Positions 25,241-35,148 are shown, numbered from the stretch's first letter. The stretch is DNA of 64,000 nucleotides from Nocardia jiangxiensis NBRC 101359 (GCF_000308615.1 NZ_BAGB01000046.1:1-64000); one strand, 5' to 3'. Translations and numbers: made by a program. Notes: generated by a model from the letters alone, not told the origin.

Positions 25241-25839
25241 TCGCCCACCCCGCCGCCTGCGTCACCGGCCGACCTTAACACCGCACTCCGTTCGTCCAAC
25301 CACCCTTGCAGGATCGATACGGCCGCCGCCTGGTCGATCATCTGCCGCTGCCCACGTGCGCGAACTCCACTGTCTCGCAGTGCACGTGCAGCTGCCACCG
25401 TAGTCAAACGTTCGTCGGAAAGTCTTATCGGCACATCGGGCATCATCGATCGCAAACTCTTCGCAAACCTTGTCGCGAGCGTCGCCGACGCGCCGTTCTC
25501 GCCACGAAGCGTGCGCGGGAGCCCGACGATCACCTCGACCGCTTCGTATTCCCGCACAATCTCGGCAATACGCGTCAGATCGGTCGCCGAAGCGCCTTTT
25601 CCTCCCGCGCGCCCCTTACCGGCGCCGCCCTTGCCCTTTCCGGCACGCGGCACCGTCTCCACCGGAGTGGCCAGAATTCCGTCCGGATCGCACGAGGCGA
25701 CACCGATCCGGACCGTGCCCACATCGATGCCGATCCGCCTGCCGCGACCGGGATCGGTCGCGGCATCCGGGCGATCGGACACGGGACCGGACGCCGTTGA
25801 GGACCCCTCCGAAGTTTCGTCCCCCGGGGAGCTGTGCAT
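25237..25839 (-). CDS. ruvX: Holliday junction resolvase-like RuvX (YqgF)
   Basis: 200 residues. RNase H-like fold signatures RRIGIDVGTVRIGVASCD, VEVIVGLPRTLRGENG and RLSDERLTT with acidic active-site residues. In bacteria YqgF is linked to pre-16S rRNA maturation and recombination. About 28 extra N-terminal residues are low-complexity. Start overlaps the alaS stop (TGATG) and the end overlaps the mltG start. Confidence 0.92.
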   Translation of the reverse strand: MHSSPGDETSEGSSTASGPVSDRPDAATDPGRGRRIGIDVGTVRIGVASCDPDGILATPVETVPRAGKGKGGAGKGRAGGKGASATDLTRIAEIVREYEAVEVIVGLPRTLRGENGASATLATRFAKSLRSMMPDVPIRLSDERLTTVAAARALRDSGVRARGQRQMIDQAAAVSILQGWLDERSAVLRSAGDAGGGVGE

Positions 25840-28502
25840 CAGTCGGTGAGCTCGGCCACCCGCGCGCGCACGGCGGCCAGACCGGTCGCGATCCCCGACG
25901 GGTCCGAGCCGGCGCCCTGCGCCATCTCCGGCTTGCCGCCGCCACGCCCGGCGATGCTCGGGCCGAAGCTGCCGACCAGGTCCCCGGCCTTGAAACCGAG
26001 ATCCTGCGCGGGCTTGTTCACCGCGACCACGAACGGCACCTTGCCGCCGTCGTTGCCCAGCAGCACCACCACGGCCGGTTCGCTGCCGAAACGACCGCGG
26101 ATATCCCCGGCCAGGGTGCGCAGATCACCCGCGCCGACACCCTCGGGCGCGGCGGCGGCCACCAGCAGCACCCGGCCGACCCGCTCGGCGTCCTCGACGA
26201 ACTTCCCCGCCTGCGACAGCACGGCCTGCACCTTGGTCCGCTCGAGTTCCCGCTCGGCGACCTTGAGCCGCTCCACCAGCTGCTCCACCCGCGCGGGCAC
26301 CTCTTCGCTGGGCACCTTCAGCGAGGAAGCGACACCGGCCAGCAGCGCTCTCTCCTTCGCCAGATAGCGGTACGAGTCCAGGCCGACGAACGCCTCCACG
26401 CGCCGCACACCCGAACCGACCGAGGACTCACCGAGCACGGTGATCGGGCCGATCTGCGAGGAGTGCTCGACGTGCGTGCCACCGCACAGCTCCATCGAGA
26501 ACGGACCGCCGATCTCCACGACGCGCACCTCGTCGCCGTAGTTCTCGCCGAACAGCGCCATCGCGCCCATCGACTTGGCCTTGGGCAGATCGGTGACGAA
26601 AGTGTTCACCGGGAAGTCCGCGCCCACAGCGTCATTGGAGACCGCCTCGATATCGGCCTTCTGCGATTCGGACAGCTGGCCCTGCCAGTTGAAGTCGAAA
26701 CGCAGATAACCGGGCTTGTTCAGCGAACCGGCCTGCACCGCGTTCGGGCCGAGCACCTGCCGCAGCGCGGCGTGCACCATGTGCGTGCCCGAGTGGCCCT
26801 GGGTCGCGCCACGCCGCCACGCCGGATCCACCTGCGCCAGAACCGTATCGCCCTCGGTGATCCGGCCCTGTTCGACCGTGGTCTTGTGCACCCACAGCTG
26901 CTTGGCGATCTTCTGCACGTCGTTGACGCGCACCTTCAGCCCCGACGCGGTCAGCGAACCCCGGTCGGCGATCTGACCACCGGACTCCGCGTACAGCGGG
27001 CTGCGATCGAGGATCACCTCCACGTCCTGCCCCGCGGCGGCCACCGGCACCCGCACGCCGTCCGAGATCAGCGCGAGAACCTTTGCCTCCGAAGTGAGTT
27101 CGTCGAATCCGGTGAACTCCGTCGGACCACGGTCGACCAACTCCTTGTAGATGGTCAGATCCGCGTGCGCGTGCTTGCGGGACTGGGCGTCCTCCTTCGC
27201 GCGCTGACGCTGTTCGGCCATCAGCGAGCGGAAGCCGGTCTCGTCGACCTCGAGTCCGGCCTCGGCGGCCATCTCCAGGGTCAGATCGATCGGGAAACCG
27301 TAGGTGTCGTGCAGCGTGAACGCATCCGCACCGCCGATCCGCGAACCACCGGTCGAGCGCACCTCGGCGACCGTGTCGTCGAACAGTTTCGAACCAGTGG
27401 CCAGGGTCTTGAGGAACGCGGTCTCCTCACCGACCGCGACCGTCTCGATCCGCTTGAAATCGGTGGCCAGTTCCGGATACGAGGGCGTCATCAGCTCGCT
27501 CACGACCGACATGAACTCGCCCATCACCGGCTTGTCCGCACCCAGCAGCCGGGCCGAGCGCACGATGCGGCGCAGCAGGCGGCGCAGGACGTAGCCGCGA
27601 CCGTCATTGCCGGGATTCACACCGTCGGCGATCAACATCGCCGCGGTGCGGGCGTGATCGGCGATGACGCGGAACCGCACGTCGTCGGTGTGTTCGACGC
27701 CGTAGGACCGGCCGGTCAGCTCCTCGGCCCGGGTGATGATCGGACGCAGCAGATCGGTCTCGTAAACATTGTCCACGCCCTGCAGCAGGAACGCGACACG
27801 CTCGACGCCCATACCGGTGTCGATGTTCTGCTTCGGCAGCGGGCCCAGGATCTCGAAATCGTCCTTGCCGCGCCCCTCACCGCGCTCGTTCTGCATGAAC
27901 ACGAGGTTCCAGATCTCGAGGTAGCGATCCTCGTCGGCCTCGGGCCCACCCTCGCGCCCGTACTCCGGGCCGCGGTCGTAGTAGATCTCCGAGCACGGGC
28001 CGCACGGTCCGGGAATACCCATGGACCAGTAGTTGTCGGCCATGTCGCGACGCTGGATCCGCTCCGGCGGCACACCCACCGACAGCCAGATCTTCTCGGC
28101 CTCGTCGTCGTCCAGATAGACCGTGGCCCACAGCTTTTCGGGATCGAAGCCGTATCCGCCGTCCTCGACCGACCCGGTCAGCAGCGACCAGGCCAACTCG
28201 ATCGCCCCGCGCTTGAAGTAGTCGCCGAAGCTGAAGTTACCGGCCATCTGGAAGAAGGTGTTGTGCCGGGTGGTGATGCCGACGTTCTCGATGTCCAGCG
28301 TGCGCACGCACTTCTGCACGCTCGTCGCGGTCGCGAATGCCGGGGTTTGCTGACCGAGGAAATACGGCACGAACTGCACCATGCCTGCGTTCACGAACAG
28401 CAGGTTGGGATCGGCCAGGATCAGCGAGGCACTGGGGACCTCGGTGTGGCCGGCACGGACGAAATGGTCCAGGAAGCGCCGTCGAATCTCGTGGGTCTGC
28501 AC
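25839..28502 (-). CDS. alaS: Alanine-tRNA ligase
   Basis: 887 residues, normal length. Class II aminoacylation domain (HEIRRRFLDHFVRAGHTEVPSA, MAGNFSFGDYFKRGAI), editing domain with zinc motif GHSGTHMVHAAL and ELCGGTHVEH, and a C-terminal DHHA1 domain (GRGGGKPEMAQGAG). GTG 28502 gives the usual VQTHEIRRRF start; an upstream GTG at 28523 is less likely. Downstream of rarA by 54 bp. Confidence 0.95.
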   Translation of the reverse strand: MQTHEIRRRFLDHFVRAGHTEVPSASLILADPNLLFVNAGMVQFVPYFLGQQTPAFATATSVQKCVRTLDIENVGITTRHNTFFQMAGNFSFGDYFKRGAIELAWSLLTGSVEDGGYGFDPEKLWATVYLDDDEAEKIWLSVGVPPERIQRRDMADNYWSMGIPGPCGPCSEIYYDRGPEYGREGGPEADEDRYLEIWNLVFMQNERGEGRGKDDFEILGPLPKQNIDTGMGVERVAFLLQGVDNVYETDLLRPIITRAEELTGRSYGVEHTDDVRFRVIADHARTAAMLIADGVNPGNDGRGYVLRRLLRRIVRSARLLGADKPVMGEFMSVVSELMTPSYPELATDFKRIETVAVGEETAFLKTLATGSKLFDDTVAEVRSTGGSRIGGADAFTLHDTYGFPIDLTLEMAAEAGLEVDETGFRSLMAEQRQRAKEDAQSRKHAHADLTIYKELVDRGPTEFTGFDELTSEAKVLALISDGVRVPVAAAGQDVEVILDRSPLYAESGGQIADRGSLTASGLKVRVNDVQKIAKQLWVHKTTVEQGRITEGDTVLAQVDPAWRRGATQGHSGTHMVHAALRQVLGPNAVQAGSLNKPGYLRFDFNWQGQLSESQKADIEAVSNDAVGADFPVNTFVTDLPKAKSMGAMALFGENYGDEVRVVEIGGPFSMELCGGTHVEHSSQIGPITVLGESSVGSGVRRVEAFVGLDSYRYLAKERALLAGVASSLKVPSEEVPARVEQLVERLKVAERELERTKVQAVLSQAGKFVEDAERVGRVLLVAAAAPEGVGAGDLRTLAGDIRGRFGSEPAVVVLLGNDGGKVPFVVAVNKPAQDLGFKAGDLVGSFGPSIAGRGGGKPEMAQGAGSDPSGIATGLAAVRARVAELTD

Positions 28503-28556
28503 GAATATCAAGCCTACCGGCACCAGTCCAGTGATATTGCAGCGGAGTGGGTGACC

Positions 28557-29909
28557 TCAGCGACCCCGGACGATGCGGCGGAGTTTGGTTACGCGGGGCC
28601 CGACTTCGCGTTCGTAGCCGTGGTCGGTGGGGGTGTAGTAGTCGGTGCCGACGAGTTCGTCGGGTGGGTATTGCTGGGACAGGACGCCGTCGGGGTGATC
28701 GTGGGGGTATTTGTAGCCCTGGGCGTTGCCGAGTTTCGCGGCGCCGGCGTAGTGGCCGTCACGTAGGTGCGGGGGGACCGCGCCCGCTTTGCCCTGGCCG
28801 ATATCGGACATGGCCGCACCGATCGCGGCGGTCACCGCACCGGATTTCGGCGCGGTGGCGACGTGGATGGTGGCGTGCGCGAGGGCGAGTTGCGCCTCGG
28901 GCATGCCGACCAGCTGCACCACCTGGGCGGCGGCGACCGCGGTCTGCAATGCGCTCGGGTCGGCCATGCCGACGTCCTCGCTGGCCTGGATCATCAGGCG
29001 CCGAGCGATGAAGCGCGGATCCTCACCGGCGCTGATCATCCGGGCCAGATAATGCAACGCAGCATCGACATCCGAACCGCGCAGGGATTTGATGTAGGCA
29101 CTGATCACGTCGTAGTGCTGATCTCCGGCACGGTCGTAACGCACGGCCGCGCGATCGACGCTGGCCTCCACCAGATCCACCCCGACGTTGCCGTCCAGCG
29201 AGGACTCCGCCGAAGCCTCCAGCGCGGTCAGCGCGCGACGCGCATCTCCCCCGGCGATGCGCACGATGTGATCGAGCGCCTCCTCGCTGATCGTGTACGC
29301 ACCGCACAGTCCGCGCGGATCCTCCGCGGCCCGCCGCAGCACCTGCCGGATATCGTTCTCGGACAACGACTTCAGCTGCAGCACCAGCGACCGGGACAGC
29401 AGCGGCGACACCACCGAGAAGGACGGGTTCTCCGTCGTCGCGCCCACCAGCAGTACGACCCGGTTCTCCACCGCCGCCAGCAGCGCGTCCTGCTGGGTCT
29501 TGGAGAACCGGTGCACCTCATCGATGAACAGCACCGTCTGCTCGCCGGACAGCAACCGGCGACGGGCCACGTCGATGACCGCCCGAACCTCCTTGACCCC
29601 GGCCGACAACGCCGACAACGCCTCGAACCGGCGACCGGTGGCCTGGGAGATCAGCGAGGCCAGCGTCGTCTTACCGGTTCCCGGCGGCCCGTACAGCAGC
29701 ACCGAGGCCGCACCCGATCCCTCGATCAGCCGCCGCAGCGGCGACCCGGCGCCCAGCAGATGCTGCTGCCCCACCACCTCGTCCAGACTCGCCGGACGCA
29801 TCCGCACCGCCAACGGAGCCAACCGCCCCGCGGCCTGCCCCATCGAGAATTCGTCCGGGTCGGCCGACGCAGTCGGCGCACCGGGAGCTTCGAACAACCC
29901 CTCACTCAT
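28557..29909 (-). CDS. rarA: Replication-associated recombination protein A (AAA+ ATPase)
   Basis: 450 residues. Walker A GPPGTGKTTLASLI, Walker B VLFIDEVHRFSK, sensor-1 GATTENPSF and the C-terminal MgsA tetramerisation part (KSLRGSDVDAALHYLARMI, IMIQASEDVGMADP-type). RarA acts at stalled forks. First gene of the group leading into alaS; a 63-bp gap separates it from the convergently oriented promoter region of the TetR gene upstream. Confidence 0.93.
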   Translation of the reverse strand: MSEGLFEAPGAPTASADPDEFSMGQAAGRLAPLAVRMRPASLDEVVGQQHLLGAGSPLRRLIEGSGAASVLLYGPPGTGKTTLASLISQATGRRFEALSALSAGVKEVRAVIDVARRRLLSGEQTVLFIDEVHRFSKTQQDALLAAVENRVVLLVGATTENPSFSVVSPLLSRSLVLQLKSLSENDIRQVLRRAAEDPRGLCGAYTISEEALDHIVRIAGGDARRALTALEASAESSLDGNVGVDLVEASVDRAAVRYDRAGDQHYDVISAYIKSLRGSDVDAALHYLARMISAGEDPRFIARRLMIQASEDVGMADPSALQTAVAAAQVVQLVGMPEAQLALAHATIHVATAPKSGAVTAAIGAAMSDIGQGKAGAVPPHLRDGHYAGAAKLGNAQGYKYPHDHPDGVLSQQYPPDELVGTDYYTPTDHGYEREVGPRVTKLRRIVRGR

Positions 29910-29972
29910 TGCCGCACTCGCTCATTCACGAATCAACCGTACCGACCTGGGCCGACATCCTCGGCCGCCGCC

Positions 29973-30581
29973 TCACTCGGCCGGCGGGAACGGATCGGCG
30001 GGATCGGACAGCAGGATGCGGGCCGCCTCGGCATCGATGTCGCGCTGCAATTCGGCCTCGGACATGTCCTCCAAACCCGCCGCACCCTGCAGGAACGATC
30101 CGAAGAGCTGCCAGCCCAGCGACAACGCCGCGACATGGGCCACGGCCAGCGACGCATCGTGCTCCGACTCGTGGAACGGCCGCGCCCGCTCGATCAGTCG
30201 CGAGATCACCGGGAAATCGCGCTGCAATTGCGCGACGGGATAGCCGTCCAGGATGCTACGGGCCAGCACGGTCAGATGCATGCGCAGCGCCGCATCGAGC
30301 GGCGATCGGTCCCCCGGACCCGAACGGTCCAGCGCCGCACCGGACTCGGCGGCCAGATGGTCCAGCACCCGGGCCACCAACTGATCCTTGGCCCCGAAGT
30401 GCCGGAACACCAACCCGTGATTCACCCCAGCCCGCTCTGCGATATCGCGGATGGAGGTCGCGGCCGGGCCACGCTCGGCGAACAGCTCGGCGGCGTGGGT
30501 CAGCACCGCCGACACGACCGCATCCCGCCCGACCGGTGCCTCACCGGTTCCGGACGATCCTGTTGCGCGATCTGTAGTCAT
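29973..30581 (-). CDS. TetR/AcrR family transcriptional regulator
   Basis: 202 residues. HTH region SIRDIAERAGVNHGLVFRHFGAKDQLV; N-terminal 15 residues are flexible. It is divergent from the TauD-type dioxygenase gene at 30649. One operator copy overlaps its own start codon and a second lies in front of the dioxygenase, so autorepression plus control of the dioxygenase is likely. Confidence 0.9.
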   Translation of the reverse strand: MTTDRATGSSGTGEAPVGRDAVVSAVLTHAAELFAERGPAATSIRDIAERAGVNHGLVFRHFGAKDQLVARVLDHLAAESGAALDRSGPGDRSPLDAALRMHLTVLARSILDGYPVAQLQRDFPVISRLIERARPFHESEHDASLAVAHVAALSLGWQLFGSFLQGAAGLEDMSEAELQRDIDAEAARILLSDPADPFPPAE

Positions 30582-30621
30582 GCGACTACATTAGCGCATA
30601 CCGGTGTAGTCAACCGACTAC
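30574..30621. promoter_or_regulatory. Twin operators between TetR and TauD-type genes
   Basis: GTAGTCATGCGACTAC (30574-30589) and GTAGTCAACCGACTAC (30606-30621) are two dyads with identical GTAGTC/GACTAC half-sites and a 4-bp centre, 32 bp apart. The first covers the TetR ATG. Confidence 0.8.
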
Positions 30622-30648
30622 ATTCGGGCCGAACGAAGGAGAGTCGCC

Positions 30649-31599
30649 ATGACCGAAGCACCCGCCGTCGCCGCGGCCGAACCCACGGTTCGCCCGTTCC
30701 AACTGCCCGGCTATCCCCTGCTCGCCGGACCGTTCACCCACCTGACCGCCGAACATCGCCGTCTCACCGCGCTGCGGTGGCAGCATTTCGACGCCCGGCT
30801 CGTGGGCACCACACTGGGCGGGGAGATCAGCGGCATCGATCTGCGCGAACCGCTGGCCGACGAGGTCGTCGCCGAACTACAGCAGGCCCTGCACGACTAC
30901 AAGGTCCTGTTCTTCCGTGATCAGCCGATCACCCCGGCCCAGCACGTCGCGTTCGCCCGGCAATTCGGCGAACTGGAGGTCCATCCGGCCCTCGGATCCA
31001 ATTCCGATCAGCCCGAACTGGTCCGTTTCGAGAAGGGCGCGGACGTCGCCGGACTCGAGAACACCTGGCATCACGACGTGACATGGCGGCCGCAGCCGTC
31101 GATGGGCGCGATCCTGCACGCGATCTCGGTGCCCGAGGTCGGCGGCGACACCCTGTTCTCCGATATGTACGCCGCGTACACCGCCCTGGACGAGGACACC
31201 CGCGCACTCGCCGACGAACTCACCGCGGTGCACGACTTCACCCGCGCCTTCGGCCACTTCGCCACACCCGAAGTTCGCGAACGCATGCGAGCCGAACACC
31301 CCAGCGTCGAACATCCCGTGGTGTGCACCCATGCGGCCACCGGCCGCCGCCATCTCTACGTCAACCGGATCTTCACCGACCACATCAGCGGGCGGACACC
31401 CGAGGCGAGCCGTGAACTACTGGACCGGCTGTGCCGTCAGGCCGACTATCCCGAACACCAGGTTCGCCTGCGCTGGCAGCCGCACACCGTCGCATTCTGG
31501 GACAACCGGGCCGTCCAGCACTACGCCACCAGCGACTACTGGCCGCAGATCCGGATCATGGAACGAGCGTCCATCGTCGGACCGCGCCCGTCGCGCTGA
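30649..31599 (+). CDS. TauD/TfdA family 2-oxoglutarate dioxygenase
   Basis: 316 residues. Fe ligands HxD in TWHHDVTW (His141, Asp143) and distal His in NRAVQHYATSDY; 2-oxoglutarate-binding Arg in IRIMERASI. The N-terminal core reads LGGEISGIDLREPLADEVV. Family members oxidise taurine, alkyl sulfates, aryloxyacids or similar; the exact substrate is unknown. GGAG precedes the ATG. Probably regulated by the divergent TetR protein. Confidence 0.9.
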   Translation: MTEAPAVAAAEPTVRPFQLPGYPLLAGPFTHLTAEHRRLTALRWQHFDARLVGTTLGGEISGIDLREPLADEVVAELQQALHDYKVLFFRDQPITPAQHVAFARQFGELEVHPALGSNSDQPELVRFEKGADVAGLENTWHHDVTWRPQPSMGAILHAISVPEVGGDTLFSDMYAAYTALDEDTRALADELTAVHDFTRAFGHFATPEVRERMRAEHPSVEHPVVCTHAATGRRHLYVNRIFTDHISGRTPEASRELLDRLCRQADYPEHQVRLRWQPHTVAFWDNRAVQHYATSDYWPQIRIMERASIVGPRPSR

Positions 31600-31605
31600 T
31601 CCGGC

Positions 31606-32775
31606 TCACTCTTCCCAGAGTTCCTCGAGGGTCGCCGAGACGTGCTCGGCGAAGTCGCCCAGGATGTCGTCGCCGGTGCACCGAGCATCCTCGGCCAGGG
31701 CGGCCCAGCGGTTGATCAGCGCCGCCGAACGCGGAATCGACAGGCCGTGCTCGCGGGCGGCGGCGATGCGAGCGTGATCGGCGGGCAGGAACCAGTAGGT
31801 GGTCAGCCACACCCAGATCAGCCGCGCCTCGAGGATCCGCTCGGCGAGTACGTCGTCGTCGGCCAGGGCGGGCCACACGCCCACCACCTCCGAACGCCAC
31901 GCCTCGACCAGCTGACGGGCGCGTTCGCGGGAGAGTTCGACATCGCACAGGCACCCGGGGAAGGAGACCAGCGCGTAGGCGATATCCAGCGTCGCGTCGC
32001 GGAATCCGCCCCACTCGTAGTCCAGGAACCGGGCGCCCTCGGCGTTGAGGATGACATTGTCCGGGCACAGGTCAGAGGGGCTGAAGGCGCGATAGCGGCC
32101 CGCGCAGAACAGCCGGTTACCAGCGACGATGCGTTCGGCGATCTCGCCGGGCACGTCGATGTTCAGCTCGCGGTGCAGCATCTTGGGCACCTCGGTGACC
32201 GCGGCCTCGGCCTGCTGGGCGATACCGTCCACCCGGTGCACCACGTCGACGCGGCGCAGCAGCGCGACGAAATCGGGCTCCCGACCGACCGTGGCCGCGT
32301 GCATCCGGCCCATCGCCTGGGCGAACGCCATCAGCGCATTGCGAGTGGCCGGTTCGGCGCCCGAACTCAGCACCGTGGTCAGCGAGGCGTTCTCGCCCAG
32401 ATCACTCAGGATCAGCAGCCGTTCGGGCAGGTCGTGGGCCAGCAGATACGCACCGGGGCGATGGCGGCTGCTCAGCGCGGTGGTGAACTGGTACGACACC
32501 GTTTCACGCAGGAATGCCGCGTCGATACTCGCCACACCGGGCGCGAGACCACCGATGCGGCGATCCTGCGCAGCACCGCGGAGTTGTTTGACGATGAGCG
32601 TGCGCGGGAGCGAGAACGCGTTCTCCGCGACACGCACACGTAGAACCGTCGTCCTGCCACTTCCGCCGAGCTCTATCGGATCGCTGAGCTTCACCGGAGC
32701 ACCCATCCGCTTTGTGAGCAAATGTTGTGCCGCGGACACGACTTCGGTGGCGCGTTCGGCCAATAGTGCGGTCAT
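31606..32775 (-). CDS. Phosphotransferase (APH/choline-kinase-like) family protein
   Basis: 389 residues with a kinase-like fold of the aminoglycoside phosphotransferase superfamily. The catalytic loop reads FSPSDLCPDNVILN (Asp present, but the usual preceding His-Gly is Pro-Ser) and the metal-binding loop is FLDYEWGGFRD. An N-terminal lobe Lys is in RTLIVKQLRG. The substrate is unknown; such genes often act on small metabolites rather than antibiotics. ATG 32775 is preferred to a start at 32895. It ends 6 bp from the dioxygenase gene, convergent. Confidence 0.75.
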   Translation of the reverse strand: MTALLAERATEVVSAAQHLLTKRMGAPVKLSDPIELGGSGRTTVLRVRVAENAFSLPRTLIVKQLRGAAQDRRIGGLAPGVASIDAAFLRETVSYQFTTALSSRHRPGAYLLAHDLPERLLILSDLGENASLTTVLSSGAEPATRNALMAFAQAMGRMHAATVGREPDFVALLRRVDVVHRVDGIAQQAEAAVTEVPKMLHRELNIDVPGEIAERIVAGNRLFCAGRYRAFSPSDLCPDNVILNAEGARFLDYEWGGFRDATLDIAYALVSFPGCLCDVELSRERARQLVEAWRSEVVGVWPALADDDVLAERILEARLIWVWLTTYWFLPADHARIAAAREHGLSIPRSAALINRWAALAEDARCTGDDILGDFAEHVSATLEELWEE

Positions 32776-32973
32776 CGCGATCCAAGTTACTCGCTTCAGG
32801 TCACTTTCAGCGAGCGGTTCAACAACCTTTCGCGCGTCGCCCGGCGTGTCTCGATGAAGCGCGGGCTGTTGTCGCGAGAGGCTGGACGTCCGCACACGAC
32901 GTGCTCATCGTCCGGGATCATCCTGCCCCATCAGGGATTACGACATTCCGGACAGGAATATCATCGAGGCTGC

Positions 32974-33060
32974 TTGACACGATGCGGCGAGTTCCGGTTG
33001 TGTCGAAAGCCAACTGCTGTGCGCCACACTGAAACCCAGGTGATTCGAAAGGTCCCCACG
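32974..33060 (+). promoter_or_regulatory. Upstream region with TTGACA hexamer
   Basis: In the 285-bp gap between two divergent genes, TTGACA at 32974-32979 is a good -35 element for the membrane protein gene at 33061; the -10 is not clear. GAAAGG lies about 10 bp before the ATG. The rest of the gap shows nothing recognisable. Confidence 0.3.
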
Positions 33061-34191
33061 ATGACCGAGACCCCGCACCCCGCGCCCGGCACATCCGGGG
33101 AAGGCACCACCGAACAGCCCCAACCGCACCCTGGATACCCCCAGGACGCCGGATCACGATCCGAAGGGCACGCACGACCCGGCTCCGCCACTGCCCCGCC
33201 TCCGGTGGCCGGAGGGGCCCCGCCGCCGCCCCCGGTCTTCGGCGCGACGCCCGCGTCCGCTCAGCGGCCCGTGTCCGATTACAGCCAGTCGCAGCCCGGC
33301 TACGGACAATCCCAGCCCGGCTACGGCCAGCCCGGCTACGGTCAGCCGACCACGACGCCGCAGCCCGGCTACGCACCCGGACCGGGCTACGACCCGAACA
33401 CGGGCCAGGGTTACGTTCCCGGCACGCCGCAGGGCGCGATGCCCGGCCAGCCGCCGTACGGATTCCCCGCACCCCCGCCCCTCGGCCTGAGTATCGGCCG
33501 CGCCCTCGGATACGGCTGGGAACGCTTGCGCGCCAACCCGATCCCCTGGATCGCGATCACCCTGGTCGGTTTCGTCGCCTATCTCGCCGCGATGGTGGTG
33601 GTCCGGGTCGCCGATATCAACTCGCTGATTCCGATCCTGGTGGTCTTCCTGATCGTCGCGGTCGTGGTCTGGCTGTTGCAGGCGGCGATGATCCGGGGTG
33701 CGCTCTACGAAACCGACGGCACCCCACCGGATTTCCAGGCTTTCTTCGGATTCGTCAACGCGGGCAACGTCCTACTGTGCGCGCTGGCCGTATTCGCGAG
33801 CAGTGTGCTGGCGATGGTCGTGATGTCCGTGGTGTTCGGCCTGATATCCGAGGCGCTCGCAACGGTCCTGAGTGTGCTCGCGGCGATCGTGGTCGGATTC
33901 CTGTGCATGTTCGCGCTGCACTTCGTGATCGATAGGGATCAGAATCCGATCGCCGCGATCCGATCCAGTGTTCGCCTGGTGCTCTCGGACATCGGCAAGA
34001 CCGCGACACTGGCCTTCGCGGTGCTGTTCATGACCATGGCCGCCCTGGTGGTCTGCGTGATCGGCATGGTCGTCGCCGGGACGATCGGATTGATCATCTG
34101 CTCACTGAGCCTGCTGCTGGTCGGCCCGATCTCGGTGATGGCGCTGACCTACTCCTATCGTGCGCTGACCGACGGCCTGACCCTGGGCTGA
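33061..34191 (+). CDS. Proline/glycine-rich membrane protein
   Basis: 376 residues. The first ~140 are Pro/Gly/Gln/Tyr-rich with QPGYGQ repeats and face the cytoplasm; the rest has about six membrane segments (WIAITLVGFVAYLAAMVVV, LIPILVVFLIVAVVVWLLQA and others). The design matches M. tuberculosis Rv2560 and related actinobacterial proteins of unknown function. The last base is directly followed by the last base of the convergent DUF389 gene. Confidence 0.8.
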   Translation: MTETPHPAPGTSGEGTTEQPQPHPGYPQDAGSRSEGHARPGSATAPPPVAGGAPPPPPVFGATPASAQRPVSDYSQSQPGYGQSQPGYGQPGYGQPTTTPQPGYAPGPGYDPNTGQGYVPGTPQGAMPGQPPYGFPAPPPLGLSIGRALGYGWERLRANPIPWIAITLVGFVAYLAAMVVVRVADINSLIPILVVFLIVAVVVWLLQAAMIRGALYETDGTPPDFQAFFGFVNAGNVLLCALAVFASSVLAMVVMSVVFGLISEALATVLSVLAAIVVGFLCMFALHFVIDRDQNPIAAIRSSVRLVLSDIGKTATLAFAVLFMTMAALVVCVIGMVVAGTIGLIICSLSLLLVGPISVMALTYSYRALTDGLTLG

Positions 34192-35148
34192 TCAGTCCGC
34201 GGCGACCCACCAGCGTTTGAATCTATCCAGCGGTCCGCCCTCGCTGCCGTGGCGAGGGCGCAACTGCAGCACGATCCAGCCGGCGATGACGATCCCGACC
34301 ATGTTCACCCCGAGCTGACCGATCGACCAGAACGCCTTCTCCCATGCCCCCACCGTCGCGGCCACCACCGCGAATCCGGCCGCCGGGATCGTGGTCACCG
34401 AGATGAAAACCCCCACCAGCGCAGCCGATTTCGAGGTCACCAGCGATAACATCCCGGCAGCGCCCGCCAGCAGCGCGACCACCAGTGAGAACGGCCCGAC
34501 CTGATAGATGAACTCCACGTTGTGGATCCGGTCGACGCTGTCCAGGGTCAGCCAGCCGAACCGCTCCCACACCAGCGTGGCCACCCAGGTGATCACCATG
34601 GCCACGGAGAACCCGGCGACCAGGGCCAGCGCCGAACGCCGCGCCAACCCGAAATCCTTGCGCACCAACGACACCGCGAGCGCGGCCAGCGGCCCGAACT
34701 CCGGTCCCACCACCATCGCGCCGACGATCGTCACCGGCGAATCGGTGGCGACGCCGACCGCGGCGAGCAGACAGGCGATGGTGATGAACGCCAGGAACGC
34801 CGGACTCAGCGTGGACTCGTCCCTGGTCTCGGCCAGCAGCGCCTGCCACACGACCGCGTCGGACGGATCCCCCGGCGCCTCGGCCACCGCGCGATCCGCC
34901 GCCTCCGACAGCGCCGTGTCGACCGGGCCGAGGATGATCCCGCCCTCGCGGCTGATGCCCAGCGCTTCGAGGGCCGCGACCACGTCGTTGACCGATTCAC
35001 GCGCGACGTCGGCCTCGAGCACATCCCCGGACGGCTCGATCGCCGCACCGCGCTGCACCGTGATCAGCGTCGCGCCCGGCTCGGCGCGCAGTGCGGCGAG
35101 CGCGTCCTCGGTCGTCCCGGACGGGCAGACAACCCGGACGTGCAGCAC
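34192..35148 (-). CDS. DUF389 family membrane protein
   Basis: 318 residues. An N-terminal cytoplasmic ferredoxin-like region (HVRVVCPSGTTEDALAAL) precedes about six membrane helices with the family core SPVTIVGAMVVGPEFGPLAALAVSLVRKD. Function unknown in the family. GTG start at 35148 follows GGCAGGAG. It ends back to back with the preceding plus-strand gene with no spacer. Confidence 0.87.
   Translation of the reverse strand: MLHVRVVCPSGTTEDALAALRAEPGATLITVQRGAAIEPSGDVLEADVARESVNDVVAALEALGISREGGIILGPVDTALSEAADRAVAEAPGDPSDAVVWQALLAETRDESTLSPAFLAFITIACLLAAVGVATDSPVTIVGAMVVGPEFGPLAALAVSLVRKDFGLARRSALALVAGFSVAMVITWVATLVWERFGWLTLDSVDRIHNVEFIYQVGPFSLVVALLAGAAGMLSLVTSKSAALVGVFISVTTIPAAGFAVVAATVGAWEKAFWSIGQLGVNMVGIVIAGWIVLQLRPRHGSEGGPLDRFKRWWVAAD

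Noticed and set aside
25470..28766. 1098-codon open frame on the plus strand
   Set aside because: It is antisense to alaS, whose motifs are unambiguous.
28767..30920. 717-codon plus-strand frame
   Set aside because: Antisense to rarA and the TetR gene; no domain.
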